Counted from the first letter of the stretch, positions 1-12,890 are shown. The stretch: DNA of 64,000 nucleotides from Pseudomonas sp. R28(2017) (GCF_002112505.1 NZ_NEHW01000002.1:372001-436000), one strand, 5' to 3'. Translations and numbers: made by a program. Notes: a model not told the origin generated them from the letters alone.

Positions 1-542
1 AGGGTCATGTACGAGGTGACGGTGATGCCCTGTTCCTTGAGAAACGCAGTCAGCTTGGTGTTCTGCAGGTAAGGGCTGAGCTCGATCTGGTTGGTGGCGA
101 TCTGGCCTTTGCCGACCACGTCGATGGCCTGGCGGGTCAGTTCAATGTTGAAGTTGGACACGCCGATCTGACGGGTCAGGCCCAGCGCCTTGGCTTCGGC
201 CAGGGCCGCCATGTATTCGGCCAGTTCGACGCCGTTGCCAGGGGCCGGCCAGTGGATCAGCAGCAGGTCGACGTAGTCGGTGCGCAGTTTCTGCAGGCTG
301 TCGCGCAGGCTGGGGATCAGCTTGTCGGCGGCGTAGTGATCAACCCAGATCTTGGTGGTGATGAACAGCTCGCTACGCGGCACGCCGCTCTCGGCGATGG
401 CCTGGCCGACGTCGGCTTCGTTCTTGTAGACCTGCGCGGTGTCGATGACCCGGTAGCCCAGTTCCAATGCCGACTTGACCGATTCGATGACGGCTTGGCC
501 GGTCAGGCGGAAGGTGCCGAGGCCGAAGGATGGAATGCTCAT
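1..542 (-). CDS. dkgB: Aldo/keto reductase, DkgB-like (3' end cut by window)
   Basis: The N-terminal 180 residues of an NADPH-dependent aldo/keto reductase of the 2,5-diketo-D-gluconate reductase B type are present. Visible family features are the N-terminal GLGTFRL strand, the [15 protein letters not shown] segment carrying the catalytic Asp and Tyr, the KIW lysine strand, the LLLIHWP segment with the active-site His, and IGVSNF. The ATG at 542-540 is chosen because it follows an AGGAG ribosome site at the right distance. The C-terminal cofactor-binding part lies outside the window. Family members reduce diketogluconate, methylglyoxal and other aldehydes in the cytoplasm; the substrate here is not determined. 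The 184 bases upstream hold no gene that I can support. Confidence 0.88.
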   Translation of the reverse strand, partial: MSIPSFGLGTFRLTGQAVIESVKSALELGYRVIDTAQVYKNEADVGQAIAESGVPRSELFITTKIWVDHYAADKLIPSLRDSLQKLRTDYVDLLLIHWPAPGNGVELAEYMAALAEAKALGLTRQIGVSNFNIELTRQAIDVVGKGQIATNQIELSPYLQNTKLTAFLKEQGITVTSYMT

Positions 543-726
543 GGATCTGCTCCTGGTGAGTGAGAGGTGAACCGAACCGAGCCTGGTCGCTCGGGTTCGC
601 TCGATTCGAATGGGGAGCAGTGTGCGGGTTTCAGGGTGTTTGATTAAGGTGGGGCAGGGCCAAGGTCATTTGACTTGAAGTCACGAATTACCCATGGGCT
701 CATGCGAATATGGCAAGGCGGTACGA

Positions 727-2301
727 TCAGCCACTGATCAGTGACGGACTGGATTGCAGCAACCACAGCTGGCTGAGCCCCAGTACTTGTTGTTCCAGCG
801 TGGATTGCGCGCCGACGCGCTGTGCCTCACGGTCCTGGCGCAACAGTGCGTCAAGAATGCCCAGCAGATCGCGCTCCTTGCTGTTGGAGGCATTGTTGCT
901 GAGGTCGGTGAGCTCGATACCTTTCTGGTAGGTGCGAACCCGTTCTTTCTGGCTCGCCTGTTGCGTTGCACTGGCATCGGTCAGCACGCCATTGCTGAAG
1001 CCCTGGCGGGTAGTGCTGTTCGACTGGTCGTCGACCTCGTGGTATCGGTAGTTCTGCGATTCGCTGTCGCGGGTCAGCTGCAGGGCTACCAGGGGATTGA
1101 AACCTTCATGCCAGGCGGCGCTCAGCTTGGCCTGTTGCTGCTGCTCCACGGTCAGGTTGGTGCCACCCTTTATCTGGGTCGACTGTGAAACCTGGTAGCT
1201 GAAGTTGTCTGCCTCTTGCGGCTTTAGCGGATTGGGTTGCTGCGTGGTCTGACTGACCGATGCGTTGAAGTCGGCCAGGCCACTGAGCAGCAGGCGGCTG
1301 TTGCTGTTCAGGGCCGTTGCCGCACCGGCGGTGCGGGAGCGGTTGTCATCGACACTGTTGAGCTGGCTGAAGGCGTCCTTGAACAGCCCCATCAGTTGTT
1401 CGTCGCCGTGACCGCGTTGTTGCGCGGCGTCGAACTGCGTCAGGTAATTGGCCACTGCCGCCTGGCGCATGGCCTGGCTGCCCAGCAACGCGCCGGCCTG
1501 GGTGTCGAAGTTCATCTTTACCTCACCACCGGGGCCCTGCAATTTCAGGCTGCGGGTCTGGTCGTCCAGGCGCAGTGCGAAGGTTTGCTGTTCGCCGCCG
1601 CTGGTGACCAGCTTCGCGTCGAGTTGCAGCCCGGTGAACAGGCTCGGGTCGAGCTTGACCAATGCCCCCAGCTGCAGGCTCGGCGGTTCCTGGGTCAGGC
1701 CGTTGATGGCCGACTGGAAGCTGCTGGCCAGCGCCGCCAGGCCATCGAGTTCCTTGGCACTGAGCGTGCCGCCCTTCACCTGCGCATCCACGGCCAGGCC
1801 TTGCTCGCTGCTGTACAGGCCCAGGGTAATGTTGGCACCGGAGGCGGTGGTGAGGTTCAACGTGACACTGTTGCTGGCGTATTCGCGCAGTCGCGACTGC
1901 TGCAGGCCCAGGATCAGCCCACTGGGCGCGGACGCGTCATCCACCAGCAGGCCGGATTGGGCGATGGTCTCACCGCCATTGGCGGCCAGTTGCGCCAGCA
2001 GCGCCGCCCCCAGGCCCTGGAAACGTGCGCCGGTCGAGCCCGACTGCACGGCGCTGGCCATGTACTGGCTGAGCTTGTCGACGGCTGGTGCTTCCCAGAG
2101 GTAGCGGCTGGCGGTGTTCTCAAGGGTGCCTTTGGCGGAGTAGGTGTCGCTGTCTGTGCCGATTGATGGCTGGCCGAGGACCACCTGCGTGCTGGCGCGC
2201 ATCACCGTGCCCGGGGCCTGGCTGGCGGTGTTCATCTGGATTGTCGCCGCGGGCGAAGCCTGGAGGGGGAGGGTGCGAAGGGCGGCAATCGGGTTCATCA
2301 T
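727..2301 (-). CDS. Hypothetical protein, 524 aa, Ser/Gln/Asn-rich
   Basis: I do not recognise this family. It encodes 524 residues with no signal peptide, no membrane segment and few Cys. The composition is rich in Gln, Ser, Asn, Ala and Leu. The first 70 residues are low-complexity and look disordered, and a Gln-rich stretch (EQQQQ) lies near residue 383. The C-terminal third is polar and probably helical. Start codons ATG-ATG at 2301 and 2298 follow a weak GGAA site. It lies downstream of, and in the same direction as, cysI-DUF934, but a terminator separates them, so it is probably its own unit. The composition loosely recalls flagellar hook-length-control-like proteins; that is only a compositional impression. 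Confidence 0.7.
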   Translation of the reverse strand: MMNPIAALRTLPLQASPAATIQMNTASQAPGTVMRASTQVVLGQPSIGTDSDTYSAKGTLENTASRYLWEAPAVDKLSQYMASAVQSGSTGARFQGLGAALLAQLAANGGETIAQSGLLVDDASAPSGLILGLQQSRLREYASNSVTLNLTTASGANITLGLYSSEQGLAVDAQVKGGTLSAKELDGLAALASSFQSAINGLTQEPPSLQLGALVKLDPSLFTGLQLDAKLVTSGGEQQTFALRLDDQTRSLKLQGPGGEVKMNFDTQAGALLGSQAMRQAAVANYLTQFDAAQQRGHGDEQLMGLFKDAFSQLNSVDDNRSRTAGAATALNSNSRLLLSGLADFNASVSQTTQQPNPLKPQEADNFSYQVSQSTQIKGGTNLTVEQQQQAKLSAAWHEGFNPLVALQLTRDSESQNYRYHEVDDQSNSTTRQGFSNGVLTDASATQQASQKERVRTYQKGIELTDLSNNASNSKERDLLGILDALLRQDREAQRVGAQSTLEQQVLGLSQLWLLQSSPSLISG

Positions 2302-2369
2302 CGGCGTTCCATGCGGATTTCGTGGGTATCCAGGCTATCGGCGTGCCATCAGGAAACCTGAGGGTGTAT

Positions 2370-2406
2370 CGCGCACAAACGAAACGGCCCGCCAAGAGGC
2401 GGGCCG
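2370..2406 (-). terminator. Rho-independent terminator after the cysI-DUF934 operon
   Basis: A perfect 9-bp GC stem (CGGCCCGCC / GGCGGGCCG) with an AAGA-side loop lies at 2385-2406. On the minus strand it is followed by a T-rich run (TTTCGTTTG). It sits 20 bases past the DUF934 stop codon. Confidence 0.8.
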
Positions 2407-2426
2407 TCGGGTATTGCAGGTGACGA

Positions 2427-2921
2427 TCAGCGGCGGCGGAACAGCGGCAGCGGCTCGTCGGTGGCACCTTGGTAGGTTACCGAAAAGTCCTTCAGGCTCT
2501 GCAGCGCGTCTTCCGGGTCCTTGTCGGCACGGATGGCGAACGCGTCGAAGCCGCAGCGGGCCATGAAGAACAGCTGGTCACGCAGCACGTCGCCGATGGC
2601 GCGCAGCTCGCCCTTGAAGCCGTAGCGGTCACGCAGCAGGCGCGCATTGGAGTAGTTGCGCCCGTCGGTGAAGGCCGGGAAGTTCAGGGCGATGACCTGG
2701 AAGTGCTGCACGTCTTCGCCGATTTCCTCTGCTTCCTGGTCGCTGTCCAGCCACACGCCCAGGCCGCCGTCGCGGGCCTTGAGCAGGTGGGCATGGTCGC
2801 GCCACATCTGCAGCGGGACGATGTAGTCGTCGCAATTGGTCAGCTCGTCGATCGAGGTTTCCTTGGGCAGCAGGTGCCAGGTTTCGTCGACGATCTGGTT
2901 GTTCTTAATGATTCGCTGCAT
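2427..2921 (-). CDS. DUF934 family protein, partner of sulfite reductase
   Basis: This 164-residue soluble protein is of the DUF934 family, annotated in pseudomonads only as a probable oxidoreductase and nearly always found directly after cysI. A central LDSDQEAEEIGED segment and the following FPAFTDGRNYSNARLLRDR stretch are typical of the family. The start at 2921 overlaps the last 17 bases of cysI, so the two are almost certainly translationally coupled. From context the likely role is in assimilatory sulfite reduction, for example as an accessory or electron-transfer partner; the sequence itself does not prove this. A terminator follows. Confidence 0.87.
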   Translation of the reverse strand: MQRIIKNNQIVDETWHLLPKETSIDELTNCDDYIVPLQMWRDHAHLLKARDGGLGVWLDSDQEAEEIGEDVQHFQVIALNFPAFTDGRNYSNARLLRDRYGFKGELRAIGDVLRDQLFFMARCGFDAFAIRADKDPEDALQSLKDFSVTYQGATDEPLPLFRRR

Positions 2922-4557
2922 AGACGCGTTCCTTGAAGGGGTCGATGCCGATACGCTGGTAGGTGTCGATGAAACGCTCTTCCTCGGTGCGTTGTTCGAC
3001 GTACACGGCGATCAGCTTCTCGATCACGTCGGCCATGTCATCCTGGGCGAAGGACGGGCCGAGGATCTTGCCCAGGCTCGCGTCGCGCGCGGCATTGCCG
3101 CCCAGCGATACCTGGTAGAACTCCTCACCCTTCTTGTCCACCCCGAGGATGCCGATGTGGCCGACGTGGTGGTGGCCGCAGGCGTTCATGCAGCCAGAGA
3201 TGTTCAGGTCGATCTCGCCGATGTCGAACAGGTAGTCCAGGTCGTCGAAACGGCGCTGGATGGATTCGGCGATCGGGATCGACTTGGCGTTGGCCAGCGA
3301 GCAGTAGTCACCACCCGGGCAGCAGATGATGTCGGTCAGCAGGCCGATGTTCGGCGTGGCGAAGCCGCCCTCGCGCAGCTCCATCCACAACGCGTGCAGC
3401 TGGCGCTGCTCGACGTCGGCGAGGATGATGTTCTGCTCGTGGGAGGTCCGCAGGAAGCCGAAGCTGTAGCGCTCGGCGAGGTCCGCGACGGCGTCCAGCT
3501 GCTTGTCGGTCAGGTCGCCAGGGGCAACGCCGGTCGGCTTGAGCGACAGGGTCACCGAGACGTAGCCAGGGCGCTTGTGGGCGCGGGTGTTGCGCGAGCG
3601 CCAGCGGGCGAAGCCAGGGAACTCGGCGTCCTGGGCGCTGTAGTCGACGTTGTCGAGGGCCAGGTACGCCGGGTCGACGAAGTGGCGCGACACGCGCTGG
3701 ACTTCGGCTTCGGTCAGGGTGGTGCTGCCGCCACGCAGGTGAGCCATTTCGGCCTCGACCTTCTCGGCGAACACTTCCGGGGTCAGTGCCTTGACCAAAA
3801 TCTTGATCCGCGCCTTGTACTTGTTGTCACGGCGACCGTAACGGTTGTACACGCGCAGGATGGCGTCGAGGTAGCTGATCAGGTCCTGCCATGGCAGGAA
3901 CTCGTTGATGAACGAGCCGACCACCGGGGTGCGGCCCAGGCCACCACCGACCAGCACGCGGAAGCCCAGCTCGCCAGCGGCATTGCGCACCGGCTCCAGG
4001 CCGATGTCGTGCACTTCGATGGCCGCGCGGTCTTCCTTCGAGCCGTTGATGGCAATCTTGAACTTGCGCGGCAGGTAGGCGAATTCCGGGTGGAAGGTGG
4101 TCCACTGGCGGACGATTTCGCACCACGGGCGCGGGTCGACGACTTCATCCGCGGCAACACCGGCGAACTGGTCGGTGGTGGTGTTGCGCAGGCAGTTGCC
4201 GCTGGTCTGGATCGCGTGCATCTGCACGGTGGCCAGCTCGGCGAGGATATCCGGGATGTCTTCCAGCGCCGGCCAGTTGTACTGCACGTTCTGGCGGGTG
4301 GAAATGTGGGCGTAGCCCTTGTCGTAGTCGCGGGCGATCTTGGCCAGGGTGCGAACCTGCTTGGCGTTCAGCTGGCCGTACGGCACGGCGACACGCAGCA
4401 TCGGCGCGAAACGTTGGATGTAAAGGCCGTTCTGCAGGCGCAGAGGGCGGAATTCTTCTTCGCTCAGCTCACCGGCCAGGTAGCGGCGGGTCTGATCACG
4501 GAACTGCTTGACGCGGTCCTCGATGATCCGCTGATCGTACTCGTCGTATACGTACAT
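2905..4557 (-). CDS. cysI: Assimilatory sulfite reductase hemoprotein
   Basis: This 550-residue siroheme and [4Fe-4S] enzyme of the nitrite/sulfite reductase family reduces sulfite to sulfide in cysteine synthesis in the cytoplasm. The cluster ligands are visible as Cys413 and Cys419 (CPGGDYC) and Cys456 and Cys460 (CMNAC). They are followed by the GHHHVGHIG stretch. The two-fold ferredoxin-like/siroheme repeat is evident from paired RxxxxQN motifs (STRQNVQYNWP near 90 and TSHEQNIILAD near 374). Length fits the Pseudomonas CysI form. It overlaps the DUF934 gene by 17 bases. The upstream 210 bases, shared with a divergent binding-protein gene, carry a GCTGCATGCAGC palindrome at 4574-4585, but no regulator site can be named. 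Confidence 0.93.
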   Translation of the reverse strand: MYVYDEYDQRIIEDRVKQFRDQTRRYLAGELSEEEFRPLRLQNGLYIQRFAPMLRVAVPYGQLNAKQVRTLAKIARDYDKGYAHISTRQNVQYNWPALEDIPDILAELATVQMHAIQTSGNCLRNTTTDQFAGVAADEVVDPRPWCEIVRQWTTFHPEFAYLPRKFKIAINGSKEDRAAIEVHDIGLEPVRNAAGELGFRVLVGGGLGRTPVVGSFINEFLPWQDLISYLDAILRVYNRYGRRDNKYKARIKILVKALTPEVFAEKVEAEMAHLRGGSTTLTEAEVQRVSRHFVDPAYLALDNVDYSAQDAEFPGFARWRSRNTRAHKRPGYVSVTLSLKPTGVAPGDLTDKQLDAVADLAERYSFGFLRTSHEQNIILADVEQRQLHALWMELREGGFATPNIGLLTDIICCPGGDYCSLANAKSIPIAESIQRRFDDLDYLFDIGEIDLNISGCMNACGHHHVGHIGILGVDKKGEEFYQVSLGGNAARDASLGKILGPSFAQDDMADVIEKLIAVYVEQRTEEERFIDTYQRIGIDPFKERVYAANH

Positions 4558-4771
4558 AAAAGTCCTGTCTCAGGCTGCATGCAGCTATTCGCGCGCACGG
4601 CCGCGCACTCCGGTTCGGAGCCGGAGAACGATAGCAGGTTGGGTTTATGCGCTAAAGTGATGTTTTTGCATATGAAAAGAACCAAACGAACTAAGTGAGA
4701 CTGACTGGCATTTGTTACCCCTGGGTGCGACGGGTTTATACTCGATGGTTTGTCTCAACGGGTGTATCCGC

Positions 4772-5848
4772 ATGCTCAAGGCGCTTTGCCAAAGCTTGTG
4801 CCTGGGCCTGCCACTGGCAGCTTCCGCTCAAGCCGCTTCGGTGGTGTTTCTCAATCCTGGCCACGCGAACGAGACGTTCTGGACCAGCTACTCGCGTTTC
4901 ATGCAGGCCGCTGCCGATGAACTGGGCATGACCCTGCGGGTGGAGTACAGCGAGCGCGATGCAACGTTGGCGATGAACCAGGCCCGGGCGGTTCTCAAGG
5001 GCCCGCAACGGCCGGACTACCTGGTGCTGGTCAACGAGCAGTACGTGGCGCCGGAGATCATCCGCCTGTCCCAGGGTACCGGGGTCAAGCTGTTCCTGGT
5101 CAACAACGGCCTGACCGCCAGCCAGGCCAGGAGCATCCAGGCCCAGCCTGGCAAGTATGGGCAGGTGCTGGGTACCTTGACCGCCAACGATCAGCAGGCG
5201 GGCTTTCGCATGCTCCACGAGATGGTCGCCTTGCTGCCACGTGACAACGAGCCGATCGACCTGGTGGCCTTTGCCGGGGTCAAGACCACCCCGGCTTCGC
5301 AACTGCGTGAGGAGGGCATGCGCCAGGCGCTGGCCGACTTCCCCCAGGTGCGCCTGCGCCAGGTGGTGTATGGCGGCTGGAGCCGCGAGCGTGCCTACGA
5401 GCAAGCGCAACAGCTGCTGTTGCGCTACCCGAAGACCCGGCTGGTGTGGGCTGCCAACGACCAGATGGCCCTCGGCGCCATGCGGGCGTTCGAGGAGACC
5501 GGGCGCCAGCCTGGGCGCGACGTGGTGTTCGGTGCCGTCAACAGTTCGCCCGAGGCCTTGCGCGCCCGCATCGATGGCCGCCTGGGCGTGCTGATGGGCG
5601 GGCATACCACATTGGGCGGCTGGGCCATGGTGCTGCTGCACGACGATGCCCTGGGCCTGGACGTCAATCGGGATGGCAAGCATGAGCACACGCTGCCGGT
5701 GCTGCAGTCGATCGACCAGGCCAAGGCGCAGCGCTGGCTGAAGTTGCTGGAACGGGACGACTACGGTGTCGATTTTCAGCATTACAGCGCCGAAGGGCGC
5801 CCGCCGAGCTACCAGTACCCGTTTCTGACGTCACCCGTCGACTATTGA
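4772..5848 (+). CDS. Periplasmic substrate-binding protein (sugar-binding type)
   Basis: Encodes 358 residues of the periplasmic binding protein type 1 fold found in sugar ABC systems and LacI-type sensors. The start at 4772 is preferred over an upstream ATG at 4712 because it places a clean signal peptide at the very N-terminus (MLKALCQSLCLGLPLAASAQA, about 20 residues). Family landmarks include VVFLNPGHANETFWTSY at the first strand, PDYLVLVN, and VWAANDQMALGAMRAFEETG followed by a GRDVVFGAVNSS segment. No permease or ATPase gene is adjacent, so it is either an orphan binding protein or the sensor component of another system. The ligand cannot be deduced. It is transcribed divergently from cysI. 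Confidence 0.82.
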   Translation: MLKALCQSLCLGLPLAASAQAASVVFLNPGHANETFWTSYSRFMQAAADELGMTLRVEYSERDATLAMNQARAVLKGPQRPDYLVLVNEQYVAPEIIRLSQGTGVKLFLVNNGLTASQARSIQAQPGKYGQVLGTLTANDQQAGFRMLHEMVALLPRDNEPIDLVAFAGVKTTPASQLREEGMRQALADFPQVRLRQVVYGGWSRERAYEQAQQLLLRYPKTRLVWAANDQMALGAMRAFEETGRQPGRDVVFGAVNSSPEALRARIDGRLGVLMGGHTTLGGWAMVLLHDDALGLDVNRDGKHEHTLPVLQSIDQAKAQRWLKLLERDDYGVDFQHYSAEGRPPSYQYPFLTSPVDY

Positions 5849-5933
5849 AAGACCTTGCTTGAGAGAAGGGCATTGCTCGTCTTAACTGCTGGTGGTGAAG
5901 TGCATTCCCATAACCACTACAAGAGGCAATGCA

Positions 5934-6047
5934 ATGGGAAACTCTACCAAGGTCCGCAAAGCTGACAGCAGTGTCGATGCCTGGGCGATCCTCTGCCTGA
6001 TCGTCCTGGTGGTGGTCACTGCCGTGTATTGGGTCAGCCACCAGTGA
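5934..6047 (+). CDS. Small single-pass membrane protein, 37 aa
   Basis: This short gene encodes 37 residues: a polar, basic N-terminus (MGNSTKVRKADSS), then one hydrophobic helix (WAILCLIVLVVVTAVYWV, residues about 17-34), then SHQ and stop. An AGAGG ribosome site lies 8-10 bases upstream of the ATG, and a strong terminator follows 32 bases after the stop codon, which together argue for a real gene. The basic N-terminus suggests N-in topology. The function is unknown. It could be a regulator or stabiliser of a membrane complex, as many such proteins are, but nothing in the sequence names a partner. Confidence 0.72.
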   Translation: MGNSTKVRKADSSVDAWAILCLIVLVVVTAVYWVSHQ

Positions 6048-6078
6048 CTTGAAATTCAAGACCGTGATGCAGCCACAG

Positions 6079-6115
6079 CGCCTGCGGGAGGGAATCCCGC
6101 AGGCGTTTTCGTTTT
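6079..6115 (+). terminator. Rho-independent terminator
   Basis: The stem CGCCTGCGGGA / TCCCGCAGGCG (11 bp, perfect) is followed by TTTTCGTTTT. It ends the transcript of the 37-aa membrane protein. It may also act for the convergent DUF2970 gene. Confidence 0.88.
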
Positions 6116-6127
6116 ACTGCGCGGCGT

Positions 6128-6346
6128 TCAGCGGGCCGTGAGGTGCAGCGCCAGTTGCACCAGGCCGATCAGCACGGCGATGAACACCAGGGTGAACAGC
6201 GTGCCCAGGGCGATGAAGTGGCTGGCCTTGCCGTGGGTGAAGTCGCGGGCGCGGTTCTTGCCGCTTTGCACGCCAAAGGCGGCGGCGAGGATGCTGTGCA
6301 GCATCTGCCAGAAGGTCGGGGGCTTGCCCTGGCTGGAATCGTCCAT
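6128..6346 (-). CDS. DUF2970 family inner-membrane protein
   Basis: Encodes 72 residues of the DUF2970 family, with the usual family order: a short polar N-terminus, the segment FWQMLHSILAAAFGVQSGKNRARDF, then one membrane helix (FIALGTLFTLVFIAVLIGLV). The start at 6346 is chosen over an upstream codon at 6373 because GGAG sits at optimal spacing. Molecular function is unknown across the family. It is convergent with the 37-aa membrane protein and followed upstream by a REP pair that separates it from metH. Confidence 0.82.
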   Translation of the reverse strand: MDDSSQGKPPTFWQMLHSILAAAFGVQSGKNRARDFTHGKASHFIALGTLFTLVFIAVLIGLVQLALHLTAR

Positions 6347-6411
6347 GGTGGCTCCTTGAGGTATCGGAGGCAATCAGGGACAGTGTAGGCAATGGGTAAG
6401 GGGTTGCCCGT

Positions 6412-6490
6412 GCCGGCCTCTTCGCGGGCACGCCCGCCCCACAGGAGCATGCGGTCCCTGTGGGAGCGGGCGTGCCCGCGAAGAGGCCAA
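6412..6490. repeat. Inverted REP pair
   Basis: Two facing copies of the P. putida-type REP unit (GGCCTCTTCGCGGGCACGCC and its reverse complement) are separated by about 12 bases and could form a long hairpin. It lies between DUF2970 and the 3' end of metH. Confidence 0.85.
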
Positions 6491-6497
6491 CGCGGTT

Positions 6498-10205
<3,708 letters not shown>

Positions 10206-10380
10206 AGGAACTACCTGGTCGGGCAAATATCAGAAGGTGCCGAATCATAACAAAGCTGCGCGGTTTTTAGGCGCATTGCCCATTTGCATGAATTCTGTTC
10301 ATGTTGGGCGGATGAATACAGAGCACCCAAGGACGACCAGGCAAATCGTGATGGCTTTCAATACCCAGGACTTTCCGCAC

Positions 10381-12681
10381 ATGGTGCATCGTATCCTTGT
10401 CAGCGCCTTCGCTCTGCTCATCAGCGGCGTGGCGTTCGCACAGGCCCCCCAGTCGAGCCCGGTCATTTCCTACACCCGGGACATCCAGCCGATCTTCACC
10501 GAGAAATGCGTGGCCTGCCACGCCTGCAACGACGCCGCCTGCCAGCTCAAGCTGGAAAGCCCCGAGGGCGCCGTGCGTGGTGCCACCAAGGTGCCGGTGT
10601 ACCAGGGCGAACGCAGCCAGGCCGTGCCCCCCACGCGCTTGTTCTACGATGCCCACAGTGAAGATGAGTGGCGCAAGAAGGGCTTCTATTCGGTGCTCGA
10701 CAACCAGGGCAGCCAGGCTGCGCTGATGGCGCGCATGCTCGAGCTGGGGCACAAGACCCCGCTCACGCCCAACGCCAAGCTGCCCGACGAGATTGTCCTG
10801 GGGCTCAACCGCAACAACATGTGCCCGCTGCCCCATGAGTTCGACGCCTACGCTGGCGCCCACCCCAAGGAGGGCATGCCGCTGGCGGTGACCGGCCTCA
10901 CCGACAAGGAATACGACACCATGCGCCGTTGGCTCGCTGCCGGCGCGCCGGTGGAGTACCAGCCGATCCAGCCAAGCGCGGCCGAGGCCAGGCAGATCGC
11001 CGACTGGGAAGAGCTGCTCAACCGCCCAGGTTCCACCGAGGCACTGGTCGGCCGTTGGCTCTATGAGCACCTGTTCCTGGCGCACATCTACTTCGTCGGT
11101 GGCGAGCAGGGGCACTTCTTCCAGTGGGTGCGCTCGCGCACGCCAAGCGGCAAGCCGGTCGACATCATCGCCACGCGCCGCCCCAATGACCCGCCAGGCA
11201 CTGACTTCTATTATCGCCTGATCCCGGTGCAGGGCGTGATCGTGCACAAGACCCACATCACCTACCCGATGGGGCCGCAGAAGCTCAAGCGCGTCAAGCA
11301 GCTGTTCTACGCCGGCGACTGGCACGCCAGCGCGTTGCCGGGCTATGGCCCGCGCCACCGGGCCAACCCGTTCGAAACCTTCGAGGCGATCCCGGCGGTG
11401 GCGCGCTACCAGTTCATGCTGGATAACGCCGAATACTTCGTGCGCACCTTCATCCGTGGCCCGGTGTGCCGCGGGCAGATTGCCACCGACGTGATCCGCG
11501 ACAACTTCTGGGCGCTGTTCCAGGAGCCGGCCCACGACCGCTACATCACCGATGCCAAGTACCGCGGCGAAGCCACGCCACTGCTGGCCATGCCGGGGCA
11601 GATCGATGACGTCGGCAGCGTGCTGAGCCTGTGGCATGCCTACCGCGACAAACGCAACGACTACGAAAAACTGCGCCGTGAGGCCTATGCCGAAATGCCC
11701 GCGCCGGGTTGGGCGACCCTGTGGGCCGGCAACGACAACGCGTTGCTGAGCATCTTCCGCCACTTCGACAGCGCCTCGGTGACCAAGGGCCTGATCGGCG
11801 ATGTGCCGCTGACCGTGTGGCTGTTCGACTACCCCTTGTTCGAGCGCACCTATTATCAGCTGGCGGTCAACTTCGATGTGTACGGCAACGTTTCGCACCA
11901 GTTGCAGACGCGCCTGTATTTCGACCTGATCCGCAACGGTGCCGAGGTCAACTTCCTGCGCCTGATGCCTGCCGACCAGCGCGGCAAGATCCTCGGCAGC
12001 TGGTACCAGAACAGCGGCAAGGTGAAGATGTGGATGGATTATGAAGACATCGACACCGACACGCCGAGCGGCATCAAGCTCGACCCGCGCGACCCCAAGC
12101 GCGACTTCGGCCTGAAGCTGCTGCAGCGCACCGGCAGCCTGAATGCTGCGCCAGACCCGATCAACCGTTGCACCGGCGCCTACTGCTCACGGCCGCAGAT
12201 GAACGAAGAGTTCCGCAACGTCGAGCAGTCGCTCAGCCGCCTGGTGTCGCGCCCGGCCGCCGGCCTGAAGGTGATCGGCCAGCTGCCCGAGGCGACCATG
12301 CTGCGCATCGAAGGTGAGGGCGGCCAGCGCCAGGTCTACAGCCTGCTGCGCAACCGCGCGCACAGCAACGTGGCGTTCCTGCTCGGTGAGGCCTACCGCT
12401 ACCAGCCGGGGCTGGACACCCTGACCCTGTACCCGGGCGTGCTCAGCAGCTACCCGAACTTCATCTTCAACATCCCGGCCAAGGATGTGCCGGAGTTCGT
12501 CGAAGACATGGAGTACGCCAAGGATGACGCGGCCAAGTTCGAGCGCATCGTCATGCGCTGGGGCGTGCGCCGCAGCAATCCTGAGTTCTGGCGTTACTTC
12601 CATGACCTGAACACCTACATCAAGGAAACCGAGCCGGTGGAGGCCGGGGTGCTGGACATGAACCGCTACGAGAACCTCTGA
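10381..12681 (+). CDS. cti: Cis/trans fatty acid isomerase
   Basis: This 766-residue periplasmic heme protein isomerises cis-unsaturated fatty acids of membrane phospholipids to trans, a rapid solvent and heat stress response typical of P. putida and relatives. The ATG at 10381 gives exactly the family length and puts a signal peptide at the front (MVHRILVSAFALLISGVAFAQA). The cytochrome c-type heme motif CVACH follows at residues 43-47. The remainder shows the family's conserved blocks, for example YFVGGEQGHFFQWVRS and NVSHQLQTRLYFDLIRNG. It is known to be constitutive and controlled by substrate access in P. putida; nothing here contradicts that. A 175-base region separates it from the divergent metH. 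Confidence 0.96.
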   Translation: MVHRILVSAFALLISGVAFAQAPQSSPVISYTRDIQPIFTEKCVACHACNDAACQLKLESPEGAVRGATKVPVYQGERSQAVPPTRLFYDAHSEDEWRKKGFYSVLDNQGSQAALMARMLELGHKTPLTPNAKLPDEIVLGLNRNNMCPLPHEFDAYAGAHPKEGMPLAVTGLTDKEYDTMRRWLAAGAPVEYQPIQPSAAEARQIADWEELLNRPGSTEALVGRWLYEHLFLAHIYFVGGEQGHFFQWVRSRTPSGKPVDIIATRRPNDPPGTDFYYRLIPVQGVIVHKTHITYPMGPQKLKRVKQLFYAGDWHASALPGYGPRHRANPFETFEAIPAVARYQFMLDNAEYFVRTFIRGPVCRGQIATDVIRDNFWALFQEPAHDRYITDAKYRGEATPLLAMPGQIDDVGSVLSLWHAYRDKRNDYEKLRREAYAEMPAPGWATLWAGNDNALLSIFRHFDSASVTKGLIGDVPLTVWLFDYPLFERTYYQLAVNFDVYGNVSHQLQTRLYFDLIRNGAEVNFLRLMPADQRGKILGSWYQNSGKVKMWMDYEDIDTDTPSGIKLDPRDPKRDFGLKLLQRTGSLNAAPDPINRCTGAYCSRPQMNEEFRNVEQSLSRLVSRPAAGLKVIGQLPEATMLRIEGEGGQRQVYSLLRNRAHSNVAFLLGEAYRYQPGLDTLTLYPGVLSSYPNFIFNIPAKDVPEFVEDMEYAKDDAAKFERIVMRWGVRRSNPEFWRYFHDLNTYIKETEPVEAGVLDMNRYENL

Positions 12682-12756
12682 TCGGTTGGGCTGACCTTTC
12701 CGAATACGCTGCGGTCGGAAACGGTGGGTGGTCCGCGGGCTGCTATGCAGCCCAAT

Positions 12757-12839
12757 TCGCGGGCGAGCCCGCTCCCTCAGGGATTGCGCTACGCTGAAGA
12801 GCAGTGCAGTCCTTGTGGGAGCTGGCTTGCCGGCGATGG
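12757..12839. repeat. Degenerate inverted REP pair
   Basis: One REP-like unit (TTCGCGGGCGAGCCCGCTCC) lies near 12757-12782. A diverged facing unit (TGTGGGAGCTGGCTTGCCGG) lies near 12814-12836. Both fall in the 209-base gap between cti and the acyltransferase; no gene is seen there. Confidence 0.7.
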
Positions 12840-12890
12840 AGCGCAAAGCGCTCCCCGGGCCTCAATGCACCGGCAATCGCAGGGTATTCC

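Noticed and set aside
4574..4585. GCTGCATGCAGC palindrome near cysI as a CysB operator
   Set aside because: CysB sites are poorly defined and this 12-bp palindrome alone does not support an assignment.
2836..4698. A 620-codon open frame opposite cysI
   Set aside because: Antisense shadow of a conserved gene in GC-rich DNA; no family features and repetitive Val/Leu/Asp/Gly composition.
10206..10380. Possible cobalamin riboswitch in front of metH
   Set aside because: No B12 box or core elements are present; the gap is only 175 bases.
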